Positions 24,748-33,609 are shown, counted from the stretch's first letter. The stretch is DNA of 64,000 bases from Chloroflexota bacterium (GCA_013112725.1 JABFFZ010000010.1:1-64000), one strand, 5' to 3'. The notes: generated from the letters alone by a model not told the origin. Translations and numbers: made by a program.

Positions 24748-25905
24748 ATGAAACGAAATCGCAACATCCTCATTATTCTGGCGGCTTTATTGATTCTGGC
24801 GAGTACGGCCGTGGCCGCCATCGCCTTGCAGCCCTCCGCCCGCGATCTGCTGGTGGAGGCGGCCACATTGACCGAAACGATCAGCGACGGCCACGCCATC
24901 GCCAGCTTTGAGTTTGACGCCCAAGGCGAAAAGGGCAGCGGCACGGTGGAAGTGTGGGGCAGGTTGGGCATGGGGCCAAATGGGGAACCCGCCTTCCGCG
25001 CCCAGGTGCTAGACGCCAGCCTGGGTGAATTTGTGGGCATTACGGCCGTGACCGACGGCTATACCTTCTGGCTCTACCACCCGCAGCACAATACCGTCCT
25101 CACCGGCACATCTGACGAAGCGGCCATCCTGCTGGCCGATTATATGGAAGGCAAGGAATTCGAGACCCCCGACCACGACTTCAACACCGAAGAAATCCCG
25201 CAAACGGCCGCAGAAGCCGTAGACAAACTGCTGACCTACTTCACCGCCGAGCGGCAGGGGTATGCCAACCTGAACGGAGCGCGGGCCATCACCCTGCGCC
25301 TGCTGCCCATCCCCGACCAGATGCCGGCCGAAGTGCGCGCCGCCGGTGGGTACGTCAATATCTGGCTGCGCCCGGATGACCGCGCCCTGCTGGGGGCCGA
25401 ACTGGCGCAGAGCAGCGCCGGTTATGGCAAAATCACGGCCACCACACTGGAAATTAACCAGGGGGTAGACGAGGCGCTCTTCACCTTTGCCATTCCCGAC
25501 GGTGCAGAAGTGATTCACATCACCGACCTGGAACTGCCGGAAAAAGAGGCGGTGTCGTTGGACGAGGCATTGGCAGCGGCAGACATGGTGCTGTTGACGC
25601 CCACTGTTTTGCCGGAGAATGCCACGCTGGTGGACACGGCCGTGATACGCGGCGCCGTCGTGCAGCAGTACCGCCTGCCGGGCGGGGCCAGCTTCACCAT
25701 CGCCCAGGGGCCGGCCACCGACCGCTTCACGCCAGCTGAGGGTAAGGGCACGGCCGTGGCCGTGCGCGGCGTCGCCGGCCTGCTCTTTGCCAGCGACAGC
25801 GCCACCCGCACCCTGCTCACCTGGACGGAAGGCGACATCCAGTTCTGGATTGGCGGCGACCTGACGGCAGAGCAGGCGGTGGCGATAGCGGAATCCCTGC
25901 AATGA
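24748..25905 (+). CDS. Exported LolA-like / outer-membrane-lipoprotein-carrier-type protein
   Basis: This 385-residue protein has an N-terminal signal anchor (ILIILAALLILASTAVAAIAL) and an N-terminal LolA-like half-barrel region (ASFEFDAQGEKGSGTVEVWG, AVTDGYTFWLYHPQHNTVL), then a second domain around AVAVRGVAGLLFASDSATRTLLTWTEGDIQFWIGG, similar to DUF4367. Proteins of this kind in Gram-positive and Chloroflexota genomes often sit next to ABC transporters of the MacB type, as here. It may sense or carry a lipid on the outer membrane face. AAGGAGAACCT precedes the ATG. It is likely co-transcribed with the next gene. Confidence 0.75.
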   Translation: MKRNRNILIILAALLILASTAVAAIALQPSARDLLVEAATLTETISDGHAIASFEFDAQGEKGSGTVEVWGRLGMGPNGEPAFRAQVLDASLGEFVGITAVTDGYTFWLYHPQHNTVLTGTSDEAAILLADYMEGKEFETPDHDFNTEEIPQTAAEAVDKLLTYFTAERQGYANLNGARAITLRLLPIPDQMPAEVRAAGGYVNIWLRPDDRALLGAELAQSSAGYGKITATTLEINQGVDEALFTFAIPDGAEVIHITDLELPEKEAVSLDEALAAADMVLLTPTVLPENATLVDTAVIRGAVVQQYRLPGGASFTIAQGPATDRFTPAEGKGTAVAVRGVAGLLFASDSATRTLLTWTEGDIQFWIGGDLTAEQAVAIAESLQ

Positions 25906-25908
25906 TCA

Positions 25909-25957
25909 CGTGAAACGTGATGCGTGAGGTTTTCCCGGTCACGCATCACGTTTCACG
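25909..25957. repeat. Word-repeat hairpin (GTGATGCGTGA words)
   Basis: CGTGAAACGTGATGCGTGA (25909-25927) has an exact 19-base reverse complement at 25939-25957 around an 11-base loop. The hairpin at 33610 has the same words and loop length. It separates the LolA-like and ABC genes. Confidence 0.92.
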
Positions 25958-25974
25958 CATCACGCCCTCCCCCC

Positions 25975-28020
25975 ATGCCCAACCCCATCCGACTTTCCAA
26001 CCTGGAACGCCACTTTATGCGTGGCGAGACGGCCGTGTATGCCTTGCACGGCGTGGACCTGACCATCCAACCGGGGGAATTTGTGGCCCTGGTTGGCCCT
26101 TCCGGTTCCGGCAAATCTACGCTGCTCAATTTGCTGGGTGGGCTAGATCGGCCCAGCAGCGGCGAACTATGGCTGAACGGCCTGGCGCTGCACAGCGCCG
26201 ACGACAAACAGCGCACCCGCCACCGCCGCGAGCAGCTGGGTTTTATTTTCCAGAGCTTTAACTTGCTGCCCAAATTGACGGCGCTGGAAAATACGGCCGT
26301 GCCCCTGATGCTTAACGGCGTACCCAAAACCGAACGGGAAACCCGCGCCGCCGCTCTGTTGGAAAAGGTGGGGCTGGGACACCGGCTGCACCACTATCCC
26401 ACCGAACTGTCCGGGGGCGAACAGCAGCGGGTGGCCATTGCCCGCGCCCTCATTCACAACCCGGCGCTCATCCTGGCCGATGAACCGACCGGCAACCTGG
26501 ACTCGGTCACCGGCGCCGAGGTGATGGCGCTGCTGCAACAACTGAACCAGGAGCAAGGCATTACCCTCATCGTTGTCACCCACGACGAAGAAGTCGCCGC
26601 CTACGCCCACCGTATTGTGAAGTTGCGCGACGGCCGTGTTGAAGATGAGCAGGTGAGCAGGGTGAGGGGTGAGCAGGTGATCCCCCCTCACCCCTTCACC
26701 CCTTCACCTGCTCATCTGCTCAACTCGACGTCCTCGCCGTCCTCATCTCCCCATTTCCTCTTCCGCGACATCCTGCGCAGCGCGCTGGGCAACCTGCGCC
26801 GCCGCCCGGTGCGCAATGTGCTGACGGCGGCGGGGGTGGTCATCGGCATTATCACCCTGGTAGCCATGGTTTCTTTTGGCGTGGGCGTGCAAAAAGAGGT
26901 GCAGCGCAATTTTGAGACGATTGGGCTGGAGAACATCTTCGTCAACCCGTTATTTGCCGAAACGGACGCCTTTGATCCCTTTGCCACACCAAAACCAGAA
27001 CGAGCGTTAACGCCAACGGCCGTGAGCGAAATCGGCCAACTGCCCGGCGTTAAAATCGTCACCCCCATCCTCGATTTACCACGTGGCGCCAATATCGCCC
27101 TGCTCACCGCCGCCGGCGAAGCCGTGCCCGTGCGCATCACCGAAGGCGGCGAAGGGCGTTTCAGCTTCGGCGGCGCCAATGAGGTATTGGCTGGGCAAGG
27201 CATAGACGAAGGCGAAACGCAAGGCATCGTTCTCTCCAACCAACTGGCGGATACGCTGCTGGCCCCCGGCCAGCGGTATGCCGACCTGATCGGGCAGCCG
27301 GTGGCGTTGCGGGCGGAGCTGCCCCGCGGCGAAAGCCAGGAGTTCCCCAGCCGCATCGTTGGCGTGCGCCAGAGTTTTGGCCGCCGCACCATTGACCTGG
27401 GGCTGGCGGAGCGGGTGGCGATTACCACCTGGTGGTTCGGCCAGCCCGACCTGCTGGAGACGGAAGGGTATAACCGGCTAATTGTGCGCGCAGAGAATTT
27501 GGGCAGTGTGACGGCCGTGATTCCCGCCATCGAAGAGATGGATTTTGCCCCCCAATCCTTTGAAGCCATCCTGGACGCGGCCAACCAGGTATTGGCGCTG
27601 CTGCAAGCCTTGTTGGGGTCGGTGGGGGCGCTGGCGTTGCTGGTGGCGGCGCTGGGCGTGGCCAATACCATGCTCATGGCGATTTATGAACGGACGCGGG
27701 AAATTGGCGTGCTGAAAGCGTTGGGTGCATCCCGCCGCGAAATCCGGCTGTTGTTTATGGTGGAAGCGGGGCTGATTGGCTTGATTGGTGGTTTTGTCGG
27801 GCTGATTTTGGGGGCGCTGTTGGGGCGATTGGTAGACTATATTGCCCACCGTTACCTGATTGAAGAGGGTGTAACCGGCGTGGGATTGCTCTCCGTCATT
27901 CCGCCCTGGCTGGCGCTGGGGGCGCTGGCCTTTGCCGCCCTCATTGGCGTGTTGGCCGGGCTGTACCCCGCCGCCCGCGCCGCCCGGCTTGACCCGGTCT
28001 CGGCCCTACGGCATGAGTGA
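25975..28020 (+). CDS. MacB-like ABC transporter, ATPase-permease fusion
   Basis: This 681-residue protein joins an ABC ATPase (residues about 1-220: GPSGSGKSTLLNLLGGLD, LSGGEQQRVAIARAL, LILADEPTGNLDS, VTHDEE) to an FtsX/MacB permease: TM1 NVLTAAGVVIGIITLVAMVS, a periplasmic MacB_PCD domain (about 285-520), and three C-terminal helices (LLGSVGALALLVAALGVANTML, GLIGLIGGFVGLILGALLG, LALGALAFAALIGVLAGLYP). The order ATPase first matches MacB. The linker (VSRVRGEQVIPPHPFTPSPA) is translated word-repeat hairpin sequence. It probably works with the exported protein upstream. No good Shine-Dalgarno precedes the ATG at 25975. Confidence 0.9.
   Translation: MPNPIRLSNLERHFMRGETAVYALHGVDLTIQPGEFVALVGPSGSGKSTLLNLLGGLDRPSSGELWLNGLALHSADDKQRTRHRREQLGFIFQSFNLLPKLTALENTAVPLMLNGVPKTERETRAAALLEKVGLGHRLHHYPTELSGGEQQRVAIARALIHNPALILADEPTGNLDSVTGAEVMALLQQLNQEQGITLIVVTHDEEVAAYAHRIVKLRDGRVEDEQVSRVRGEQVIPPHPFTPSPAHLLNSTSSPSSSPHFLFRDILRSALGNLRRRPVRNVLTAAGVVIGIITLVAMVSFGVGVQKEVQRNFETIGLENIFVNPLFAETDAFDPFATPKPERALTPTAVSEIGQLPGVKIVTPILDLPRGANIALLTAAGEAVPVRITEGGEGRFSFGGANEVLAGQGIDEGETQGIVLSNQLADTLLAPGQRYADLIGQPVALRAELPRGESQEFPSRIVGVRQSFGRRTIDLGLAERVAITTWWFGQPDLLETEGYNRLIVRAENLGSVTAVIPAIEEMDFAPQSFEAILDAANQVLALLQALLGSVGALALLVAALGVANTMLMAIYERTREIGVLKALGASRREIRLLFMVEAGLIGLIGGFVGLILGALLGRLVDYIAHRYLIEEGVTGVGLLSVIPPWLALGALAFAALIGVLAGLYPAARAARLDPVSALRHE
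26644..26716. repeat. Word-repeat hairpin inside ABC gene linker
   Basis: GATGAGCAGGTGA (26644-26656) and TCACCTGCTCATC (26704-26716) are exact reverse complements; between them are GGTGAGGGGTGAGCAGGTGA and CACCCCTTCA words. It lies exactly between the ATPase and permease parts, where two-gene MacB-like systems have an intergenic gap. Confidence 0.88.
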
Positions 28021-28024
28021 AAAG

Positions 28025-28089
28025 CAGTGCCAGGCAAGGGACTTAACCATCCTATTTGGCCGGGGGTATTAAGCCCTTGCCTGGCACTG
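28025..28089 (+). terminator. Long-stem hairpin after ABC gene
   Basis: CAGTGCCAGGCAAGGG (28025-28040) pairs exactly with CCCTTGCCTGGCACTG (28074-28089) around a 33-base loop. It starts 5 bases after the ABC stop codon. No T-run follows, so it may be an mRNA end-protecting hairpin or repeat as well as a terminator. Confidence 0.6.
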
Positions 28090-28134
28090 TCCTCAGAGTT
28101 TGGGCAAAGCATGGCCTGTGTGGTTTAATAGACA

Positions 28135-28314
28135 TCATTGTGAGTGGACAGAATTGGGCTGGTTGAGAATGGCCTGTTCAGGTTTGGTAAGGCGATCCTG
28201 GAGTTTGTAGCGGTGGGTATCGGCCGCATATAACTTTTCGATGTACTGCAATATATGACCAACCGCCATCTCTGCTGTTATTTTTCCAGCGACATAATCC
28301 TTCAATACTTGCAT
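28135..28314 (-). CDS. 59-residue small protein, 5' end disturbed by a 13-bp duplication
   Basis: From ATG 28314 the frame gives MQVLKDYVAGKITAEMAVGH, then a helical middle and a C-terminus TKPEQAILNQPNSVHSQ. I do not recognise the family. Just upstream, TGCAAGTATTGAA is duplicated in tandem. Removing one copy would join this frame to an upstream start at 28345 (MGTYDH) that has GGGAG in front, so the gene was probably 64-65 residues long. It may still be expressed from 28314. It lies divergent to the restriction cassette's control gene and shares its promoter region. Confidence 0.45.
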   Translation of the reverse strand: MQVLKDYVAGKITAEMAVGHILQYIEKLYAADTHRYKLQDRLTKPEQAILNQPNSVHSQ

Positions 28315-28364
28315 TCAATACTTGCATATGATCATAAGTGCCCATTTCTACGTCTCCCGTCTTG

Positions 28365-28415
28365 ATACCATTTGGTATATTTTAGCGCAGGACTGCCTTG
28401 ATGTCAAATGGTATC
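28365..28415. promoter_or_regulatory. Candidate C-protein operator pair
   Basis: ATACCA-TT-TGGTAT at 28365-28378 is a perfect 6-bp inverted repeat, and GATGTCAAATGGTATC at 28400-28415 is an imperfect second copy. They lie 34-84 bases before the start of a small HTH protein and near the divergent small gene, the usual position of C-box operators in restriction-modification cassettes. Confidence 0.55.
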
Positions 28416-28448
28416 TCTCAAAACTGATCCCTGGAGATGGGTAACGAT

Positions 28449-28661
28449 ATGGAGCGAATTGGGGAAAAGCTCAAGGCATTAAGAGCGCAGCATGGCTTGA
28501 CAACAAGGCAGTTAGCTGTGGAGCTAGAAGTCAGCCAGGCTCAGATCAGTCGTATTGAGAATGGGTTGCGCCAGCCAGATGGAGACTTGCTTATCCGCAT
28601 ATCAGACTTTTTCCATATATCCCTTGATCGTTTGATGCGTGACGATCTGGATTTAACATGA
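28449..28661 (+). CDS. Restriction-modification controller-type HTH protein
   Basis: This 70-residue protein is a single lambda-repressor-type HTH: IGEKLKALRAQHGLTTRQLA, VSQAQISRIENGLRQPD, then ISDFFHISLDRLM. Its size, fold and place before a nuclease and methyltransferase gene match C proteins that time restriction expression. It probably binds the ATACCA-type repeats upstream. The ATG at 28449 is preferred over 28437, which abuts the GGAG. A shorter interpretation as a phage-type regulator is possible. Confidence 0.78.
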   Translation: MERIGEKLKALRAQHGLTTRQLAVELEVSQAQISRIENGLRQPDGDLLIRISDFFHISLDRLMRDDLDLT

Positions 28662-28674
28662 GGGTGATCGATCT

Positions 28675-29406
28675 ATGGCGGAATTAGCTGATCAAATGCC
28701 ACCTTTGACCATTTCAGCAGATGAGTTAAGAAAATGGGGATCGCTTTGGATGGGCGCCACCAATCCAGAGACAGGCCAGAAGAAAAACCCATCTTGTTTT
28801 GACAGGCAGCAATCGGTTAATTTTGCTTCATTTATAGATGAAGCATTCGCTCATTCCCTGGCTGTTATGTTGGGCAATATTCCTGTCATAAAGGCAAACG
28901 CCAACTCGCTTGTGCCGTCTCGGCCAGATTGTGTTGAAGTTGGGCCGGTACGAATTGTGGGGGGAATTCGACCACAGAATTTTGATGCTGCTTATCGCCC
29001 GGACGGGCCACGGGTGGTTTTTGACAGCAAAACACTGAATGACCTCAAAAGCGTAGGCAAGAACTGGCAAAACATGGTAAATGACCTGGCAACAGAGGCG
29101 GCAACGGTACATACCAGATTTCCATATGCCATTGTGGCCTTCATCGTCGTTATTCCTAAACCCGCGCTTGGCATAAAACAGGAAGCTGACATCATAAGAA
29201 CCCTGGAACGATTAGGAACCAGAAGAGATGTATTGGATCAGGATCATCTGGCTGAGGTGTTGTCTCTGGTTGTTTGGGATCCGGCGTCAGGAGAAATTGA
29301 TCCGTTAGTGCCACCTGTTGATTCAAATCTGCGCCTAAAAAGATTCCCACACAGGCTGTATCCCCATTACATTTCTCGATATAAAGGTCTACCCCCGCAC
29401 GATTGA
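28675..29406 (+). CDS. Putative type II restriction endonuclease
   Basis: This 243-residue protein contains a PD-(D/E)xK-like core: FDAAYRPDGPRVVFDSKTLN, with the RPD Asp and the DSK triad spaced as in type II enzymes, in the middle of an alpha/beta protein with a helical N-terminus. It starts 13 bp after the controller gene and is followed 28 bp later by the methyltransferase, completing C-R-M order. I cannot tell the recognition site. The octamer ACGGCCGT is missing from 27.5 to 29.5 kb, which agrees with horizontal acquisition. Confidence 0.72.
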   Translation: MAELADQMPPLTISADELRKWGSLWMGATNPETGQKKNPSCFDRQQSVNFASFIDEAFAHSLAVMLGNIPVIKANANSLVPSRPDCVEVGPVRIVGGIRPQNFDAAYRPDGPRVVFDSKTLNDLKSVGKNWQNMVNDLATEAATVHTRFPYAIVAFIVVIPKPALGIKQEADIIRTLERLGTRRDVLDQDHLAEVLSLVVWDPASGEIDPLVPPVDSNLRLKRFPHRLYPHYISRYKGLPPHD

Positions 29407-29434
29407 GTCTGGCAGGTGTGGTATAATCCCGGCC

Positions 29435-31123
29435 ATGGCTCAACTCAGTTTCTTTAAGCAACTGGATTCTTCTTTTCCGGCAAACAAGGGGGCCGTTGAC
29501 GGCCGTAAACTACGCGGCGGTTATTACACGCCTGTAGACCTGGCCTGTTTTCTGGTCAAATGGGGGGTTCGCCAGGATACACAACGGATTCTTGAGCCTA
29601 GTTGTGGTGACGGGAATTTTGTCGTGGCAATTTTGCAGCATCTCCACAACCACCCAACCTGGACGCCGGAAATTGTGGCTGTGGAACTGCAAGAATCGGA
29701 GCTACAAGAAGCCCAAACAAGAGCGGTTAGTTTTGGTCAAAATGGGACAAAGATTGATTGGATGCACCAGGACTTTTTTGCCGCATATCATCTCCTGCAA
29801 AAAGATGGCGGGTATGACCTGATTATGGGCAACCCACCTTTTATTCGTTTTCAACACTTTGATGAAGATAGTCGCAATCTGGCATTTGGTCATTTACGTG
29901 AGGTTGGTTACAAACCTACCAAATTAGCCAATGCCTGGGCTGCGTTTGTGCAGTTAAGCATTGAATTACTCAGGGAGAACGGCCGTCTGGCTATGGTTTT
30001 GCCGGCTGAATTATTACAGGTTACATACGCCGGGGAACTGCGTACACGGTTGGCAAAACAATTCCGGCATATTGTCCTGATAGGCTTCAAACAGCTTGTC
30101 TTCCCGGAAATTCAACAAGAAGTAGTCTTGTTGTTGGCTGAAGGAAAGTGGGAAGGCAACGGCCGTACCTCCGATATTCACACCATCGAATTGGCCAATG
30201 GCGCTGCTTTGTTGAACCTGCCTAATCTGGATACGGCCGTAGCCCATGAACCGGCCAAACACAATCGCCAGGGCATGAAATGGACATCTCTCTTTTTAGA
30301 TGAACCGGCTTTTGCGGCCCTGGATGAAGCCGAACAGGTAGTTGGTTTAAGAAAATTAGGGCAGATTGCCGAAGTGGATGTGGGCATCGTCACCGGGCGC
30401 AACAAATTCTTCGTGTTAGAAGAAGCCGAACGAGACGCCCTCCAGGCTGCCCCTTACACTGTTCCCATCATTGGCCGCACTGCTGCCTTGAAAACATCAC
30501 GCTTTACCCAGGCCGATTTTGTTGACTATACAAAACAATACCCTGCTTACTTGCTTGATCTGAATGGGACTTCATTCGCATCGCTACCAACGCCAATCCA
30601 AGATTACATCCAGATGGGAGAGCGCGAAAATATCCATCGCGGTTATAAATGCCGTATCCGGCAGCGGTGGTTTGACGTACCTTCTATCGCCATTCCTGAT
30701 GCTTTCCTTTTCCGCCAGATTCACCGCTACCCACTTTTGACAATCAACGAGGCCGGCGCTACGTCTACTGATACAATCCATCGGGTCAGGTTCAAACCAG
30801 AAATCAATAGACGTTTGTTGGCTTCCATCTTTTTCAACTCACTTACCCTGGCTTGGGCGGAAGTGTGTGGCCGAAGTTATGGCGGCGGCGTCTTGGAACT
30901 TGAACCGCGTGAAGCAGAAGAATTGCCCATTCCCTATGATGCAGAAATTGAGATTGATGTAGAAAAAGTGGAGGAATTGCTGCGTAACGGCCGTGCCCTG
31001 GAAGCCCTCGATTACGTGGATAGGATTGTCCTCAAAGACAAATTTGGGTTTGATGCCCATCTGCTCAAACATATTCGCTGCGCCTGGCAACAACTTCGTG
31101 ACCGGCGTATAGAGCGAAAGTAA
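29435..31123 (+). CDS. N6-adenine DNA methyltransferase, TaqI/Eco57I type
   Basis: This 562-residue protein has the gamma-class N6-adenine layout: GGYYTPVDLACFLV (motif X), ILEPSCGDGNFV (motif I, SAM binding), DLIMGNPPFIRF (motif IV, catalytic NPPF), ALA-rich helices, then a TaqI-type target-recognition C-terminus. It should protect host DNA from the preceding nuclease. Unlike the two genes before it, it carries several ACGGCCGT octamers, so it may have been resident longer or recombined. The start at 29435 lacks a strong Shine-Dalgarno. Confidence 0.9.
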   Translation: MAQLSFFKQLDSSFPANKGAVDGRKLRGGYYTPVDLACFLVKWGVRQDTQRILEPSCGDGNFVVAILQHLHNHPTWTPEIVAVELQESELQEAQTRAVSFGQNGTKIDWMHQDFFAAYHLLQKDGGYDLIMGNPPFIRFQHFDEDSRNLAFGHLREVGYKPTKLANAWAAFVQLSIELLRENGRLAMVLPAELLQVTYAGELRTRLAKQFRHIVLIGFKQLVFPEIQQEVVLLLAEGKWEGNGRTSDIHTIELANGAALLNLPNLDTAVAHEPAKHNRQGMKWTSLFLDEPAFAALDEAEQVVGLRKLGQIAEVDVGIVTGRNKFFVLEEAERDALQAAPYTVPIIGRTAALKTSRFTQADFVDYTKQYPAYLLDLNGTSFASLPTPIQDYIQMGERENIHRGYKCRIRQRWFDVPSIAIPDAFLFRQIHRYPLLTINEAGATSTDTIHRVRFKPEINRRLLASIFFNSLTLAWAEVCGRSYGGGVLELEPREAEELPIPYDAEIEIDVEKVEELLRNGRALEALDYVDRIVLKDKFGFDAHLLKHIRCAWQQLRDRRIERK

Positions 31124-31159
31124 TCAACCTTTACCTGAATAGACCCCGGAGAAATGATC

Positions 31160-31810
31160 ATGCAACCTGGCCTATTTGAAAAGCGTCCCACCTATAACAC
31201 GTCGCTGGAGGAATTGGTGCAAAAAATGATGCAGATGGATGATGACCCGCTGGCAAAGGCCGGGACTAACGTGGTCATCTATCGCGGCAACCCCCAGGCT
31301 AAGTTGATGATCGTGGGCGAAGCGCCGGGGCCGGAAGAAAACAGGGTGGGTAAACCCTTTGTGGGGCGGGCCGGGCAACTGCTGGATCAGATTTTGCAGG
31401 CGGTAAACTTTGACCCGGAACAGGATGTGTTTATCACCAATTCGGTGTTTCGGATGCCGCCGGGTGAAGGTGGGGCCAATTTCCGCAAACCGACCAATGA
31501 CGAAATTGAGGCGTACAAGCCGTATGTGTTGGAAATTATCCGGCTGGTTGACCCGGTGATCATGCTGCTGACGGGCAATGTGGCCACGCAATCTATCCTG
31601 GGGCAAACGGGGATTACGAAGTTACGGGGGCAGTGGTTTGAGTGGCACGGCCCGGAGAAGCTCCAGGTAGGCCGTGCTGTCATGCCCATCTTCCACCCCT
31701 CTTACCTGCTGCGTAACCCGGTGCGCACCCCCGGCAGCCCGAAGGCTCTTACCTGGCAGGATATTAAGGAAGTGCGGCGGAAGTATGATGAGGTAATCGG
31801 TAATCGGTAA
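31160..31810 (+). CDS. Family 4-like uracil-DNA glycosylase without cysteines
   Basis: This 216-residue protein has family 4 motifs: [20 protein letters not shown] (motif A), [34 protein letters not shown] and the C-terminal [11 protein letters not shown] (motif B). Family 4 enzymes normally hold a 4Fe-4S cluster by four Cys. This protein contains no Cys at all: the usual Cys before RPP is Phe, the one in the ACRP segment is Tyr, and the N-terminal CxxC is absent. Uracil removal from DNA is likely but unproven. The ATG at 31160 has better spacing to GGAG than 31154. Confidence 0.82.
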   Translation: MQPGLFEKRPTYNTSLEELVQKMMQMDDDPLAKAGTNVVIYRGNPQAKLMIVGEAPGPEENRVGKPFVGRAGQLLDQILQAVNFDPEQDVFITNSVFRMPPGEGGANFRKPTNDEIEAYKPYVLEIIRLVDPVIMLLTGNVATQSILGQTGITKLRGQWFEWHGPEKLQVGRAVMPIFHPSYLLRNPVRTPGSPKALTWQDIKEVRRKYDEVIGNR

Positions 31811-31829
31811 TCGGTTTGCCGTTAGCTGT

Positions 31830-33467
31830 TTAGCGAAGTATGACGGGCAGGTAGATAAACCGGTCGGTGGGCATAATGATGATGGTGTCTGTGTAAACGG
31901 CCGTGTTCCCCACCATCGCCGTCAGTTCAATCGTATACAGTTCATAATTGGTCAGGCCGGTGAGCGTAAACGCGCGTTGGTCGGCAGCCAGACCGCTGAT
32001 GGGTGAGGGTTCGTTGCCCGGAGTGCCAGTGTATGAGATTTGCCAGGTGGCCGTAGGCGGGAGCGTGGTATCCAATTCCCAGAAAAGTTGAATTGTCTGA
32101 TCACCCGGCGCGCCGCTCAGACGCAGAGTGGGCAGAAATTCGTAAGCGCCTATATCGTAAGCCGGGCCATACGGCCGTGACGTGCCATCCATATCAACAT
32201 ACACCCCAAATCCAGAAGCATCCAGCCCACCATCCACCGCCGGGGAAACGGCCGTCAGGTGATAATCATGGGCCGCCGCATCCACAAAACCCGCTGCCGC
32301 GCTGGTGGCGGCAAACAGATTGTTGGCCATCTCTAGCGGTACGCTGTTATTGAGCTTCACCACATATTCGCCGCTGCCAGGGTTCACAATGATGTTGTTT
32401 TTGATGTGGTTCATCTCCATCAGATCGGCATAAATGCGAATGCCATCCAGCGCCGGATGGACGATGGTGTTATTGATGAACTGATAGCCGGTACCCACCG
32501 GATCGCTCCGTTCATCACAAAAAATCCCGTAAGCGCCGGCATTGACAATGACATTGTTAAAAATGACGTTATCCCCCTGGCCCATCATAATCAGGCCATT
32601 GCCGGGGCCATCTTGAATCCAGTTGTTATACAGCAGCCCCCCTGTGCCCGCGCCAATCTGAATGCCATTGTCCTGGTAATTGGCAAACGGCCGTTGCCCA
32701 TACAACTGCACCACATTATCGTGAATCTCGGCCCCCACCGGCGCAGACCCCACCTGAATCCCTTCCGCGCCGGTATCGTAAGTAATGTTGTTGTACATTT
32801 TCAACCCCTCAATCACATGCCCATATACGGTGATGGTTTGGCCGCTGCAACTGATGTCATACCCATTGTAGAAGGTGAAACCCACATAAAAACCTTCGCC
32901 GCTGCCGGTATGGTGTACGTAGTTGTCATGCAGCGATACATCGTACATCGTGAAATTTTCGCGCCAGGTCGCCGGATCACAGGTGGGGTCTGTTTTCACC
33001 ATAAACCCGGCAAAGCCGGCGGCATACACTTCCACATGATCGATCTCCACATTAGTGGTGAGATCACCCGCGCCCACCGTGCCGCCCGCCCGGATGCCAT
33101 AAAAGTGCGCCGGGTCCCCTGTGCCCGTGAGCCGCAGATGACTGCTGAGGCCGATGCTAATGCCATACGGCCCTTCTTCAATCTCCACTGGGCCGCCGCA
33201 GTTCTTAATGGTCACCGGGGCTTGTTCGCTGCCATGCACATTCTCAATGCGCATCCGCGCCCGCGCGCCCGCTTCCAGGCAAACCGTGTCCCCTGGCTGG
33301 ATATTGGCCGCGGCGCCGTCCAGTTTCCACACATTCAAGGGGTGGGTATGGTCACAACCACACCCACCATCCAGTACGGTTGACGGCCGTGCCGCCCACA
33401 CCTGGTATTGCGTCAGCGATAACAACAAAGTGAGAATCGAAAGGGTGACGATAAGGGGTTGTTTCAT
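31830..33467 (-). CDS. Secreted right-handed beta-helix protein
   Basis: This 545-residue protein has a signal peptide (LIVTLSILTLLLSLTQYQVWA), a Cys-containing start (DGGCGCDHTHP), a long parallel beta-helix with NosD/pectate-lyase-like turns (NNITYDTGAEGIQVGS, GNGLIMMGQGDNVIFNNVI), a Fn3-like C-terminal domain (GLTNYELYTIELTAMVGNTA) and the tail DRFIYLPVILR. It probably acts on, or binds, an extracellular polysaccharide; catalytic residues are not identifiable. The tail is of a kind I recall at the ends of many Anaerolineae secreted proteins. AAGGAGAAGGAT precedes the ATG. Confidence 0.82.
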   Translation of the reverse strand: MKQPLIVTLSILTLLLSLTQYQVWAARPSTVLDGGCGCDHTHPLNVWKLDGAAANIQPGDTVCLEAGARARMRIENVHGSEQAPVTIKNCGGPVEIEEGPYGISIGLSSHLRLTGTGDPAHFYGIRAGGTVGAGDLTTNVEIDHVEVYAAGFAGFMVKTDPTCDPATWRENFTMYDVSLHDNYVHHTGSGEGFYVGFTFYNGYDISCSGQTITVYGHVIEGLKMYNNITYDTGAEGIQVGSAPVGAEIHDNVVQLYGQRPFANYQDNGIQIGAGTGGLLYNNWIQDGPGNGLIMMGQGDNVIFNNVIVNAGAYGIFCDERSDPVGTGYQFINNTIVHPALDGIRIYADLMEMNHIKNNIIVNPGSGEYVVKLNNSVPLEMANNLFAATSAAAGFVDAAAHDYHLTAVSPAVDGGLDASGFGVYVDMDGTSRPYGPAYDIGAYEFLPTLRLSGAPGDQTIQLFWELDTTLPPTATWQISYTGTPGNEPSPISGLAADQRAFTLTGLTNYELYTIELTAMVGNTAVYTDTIIIMPTDRFIYLPVILR

Positions 33468-33609
33468 ATCCTTCTCCTTGCCTGACCAGCCTAATTCTGC
33501 TCCGGCGCATTATAGGGGAGGGCACGGCCGTTGTACGTAGGAGAATTATCCCATCAGGACGTGCCCATTTGTGGCTCTTTGGGAATTCAAGCGGTTGACA
33601 GGCCGTGAT

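Noticed and set aside
25009..27677. Long minus-strand frames opposite the LolA-like and ABC genes
   Set aside because: GC-rich codon bias opens these frames; motifs and start signals support only the + strand genes.
32406..33383. Open frame of 325 codons on the + strand opposite the beta-helix gene
   Set aside because: It mirrors a clear secreted-protein gene, has no ribosome-binding site and reads as biased antisense.
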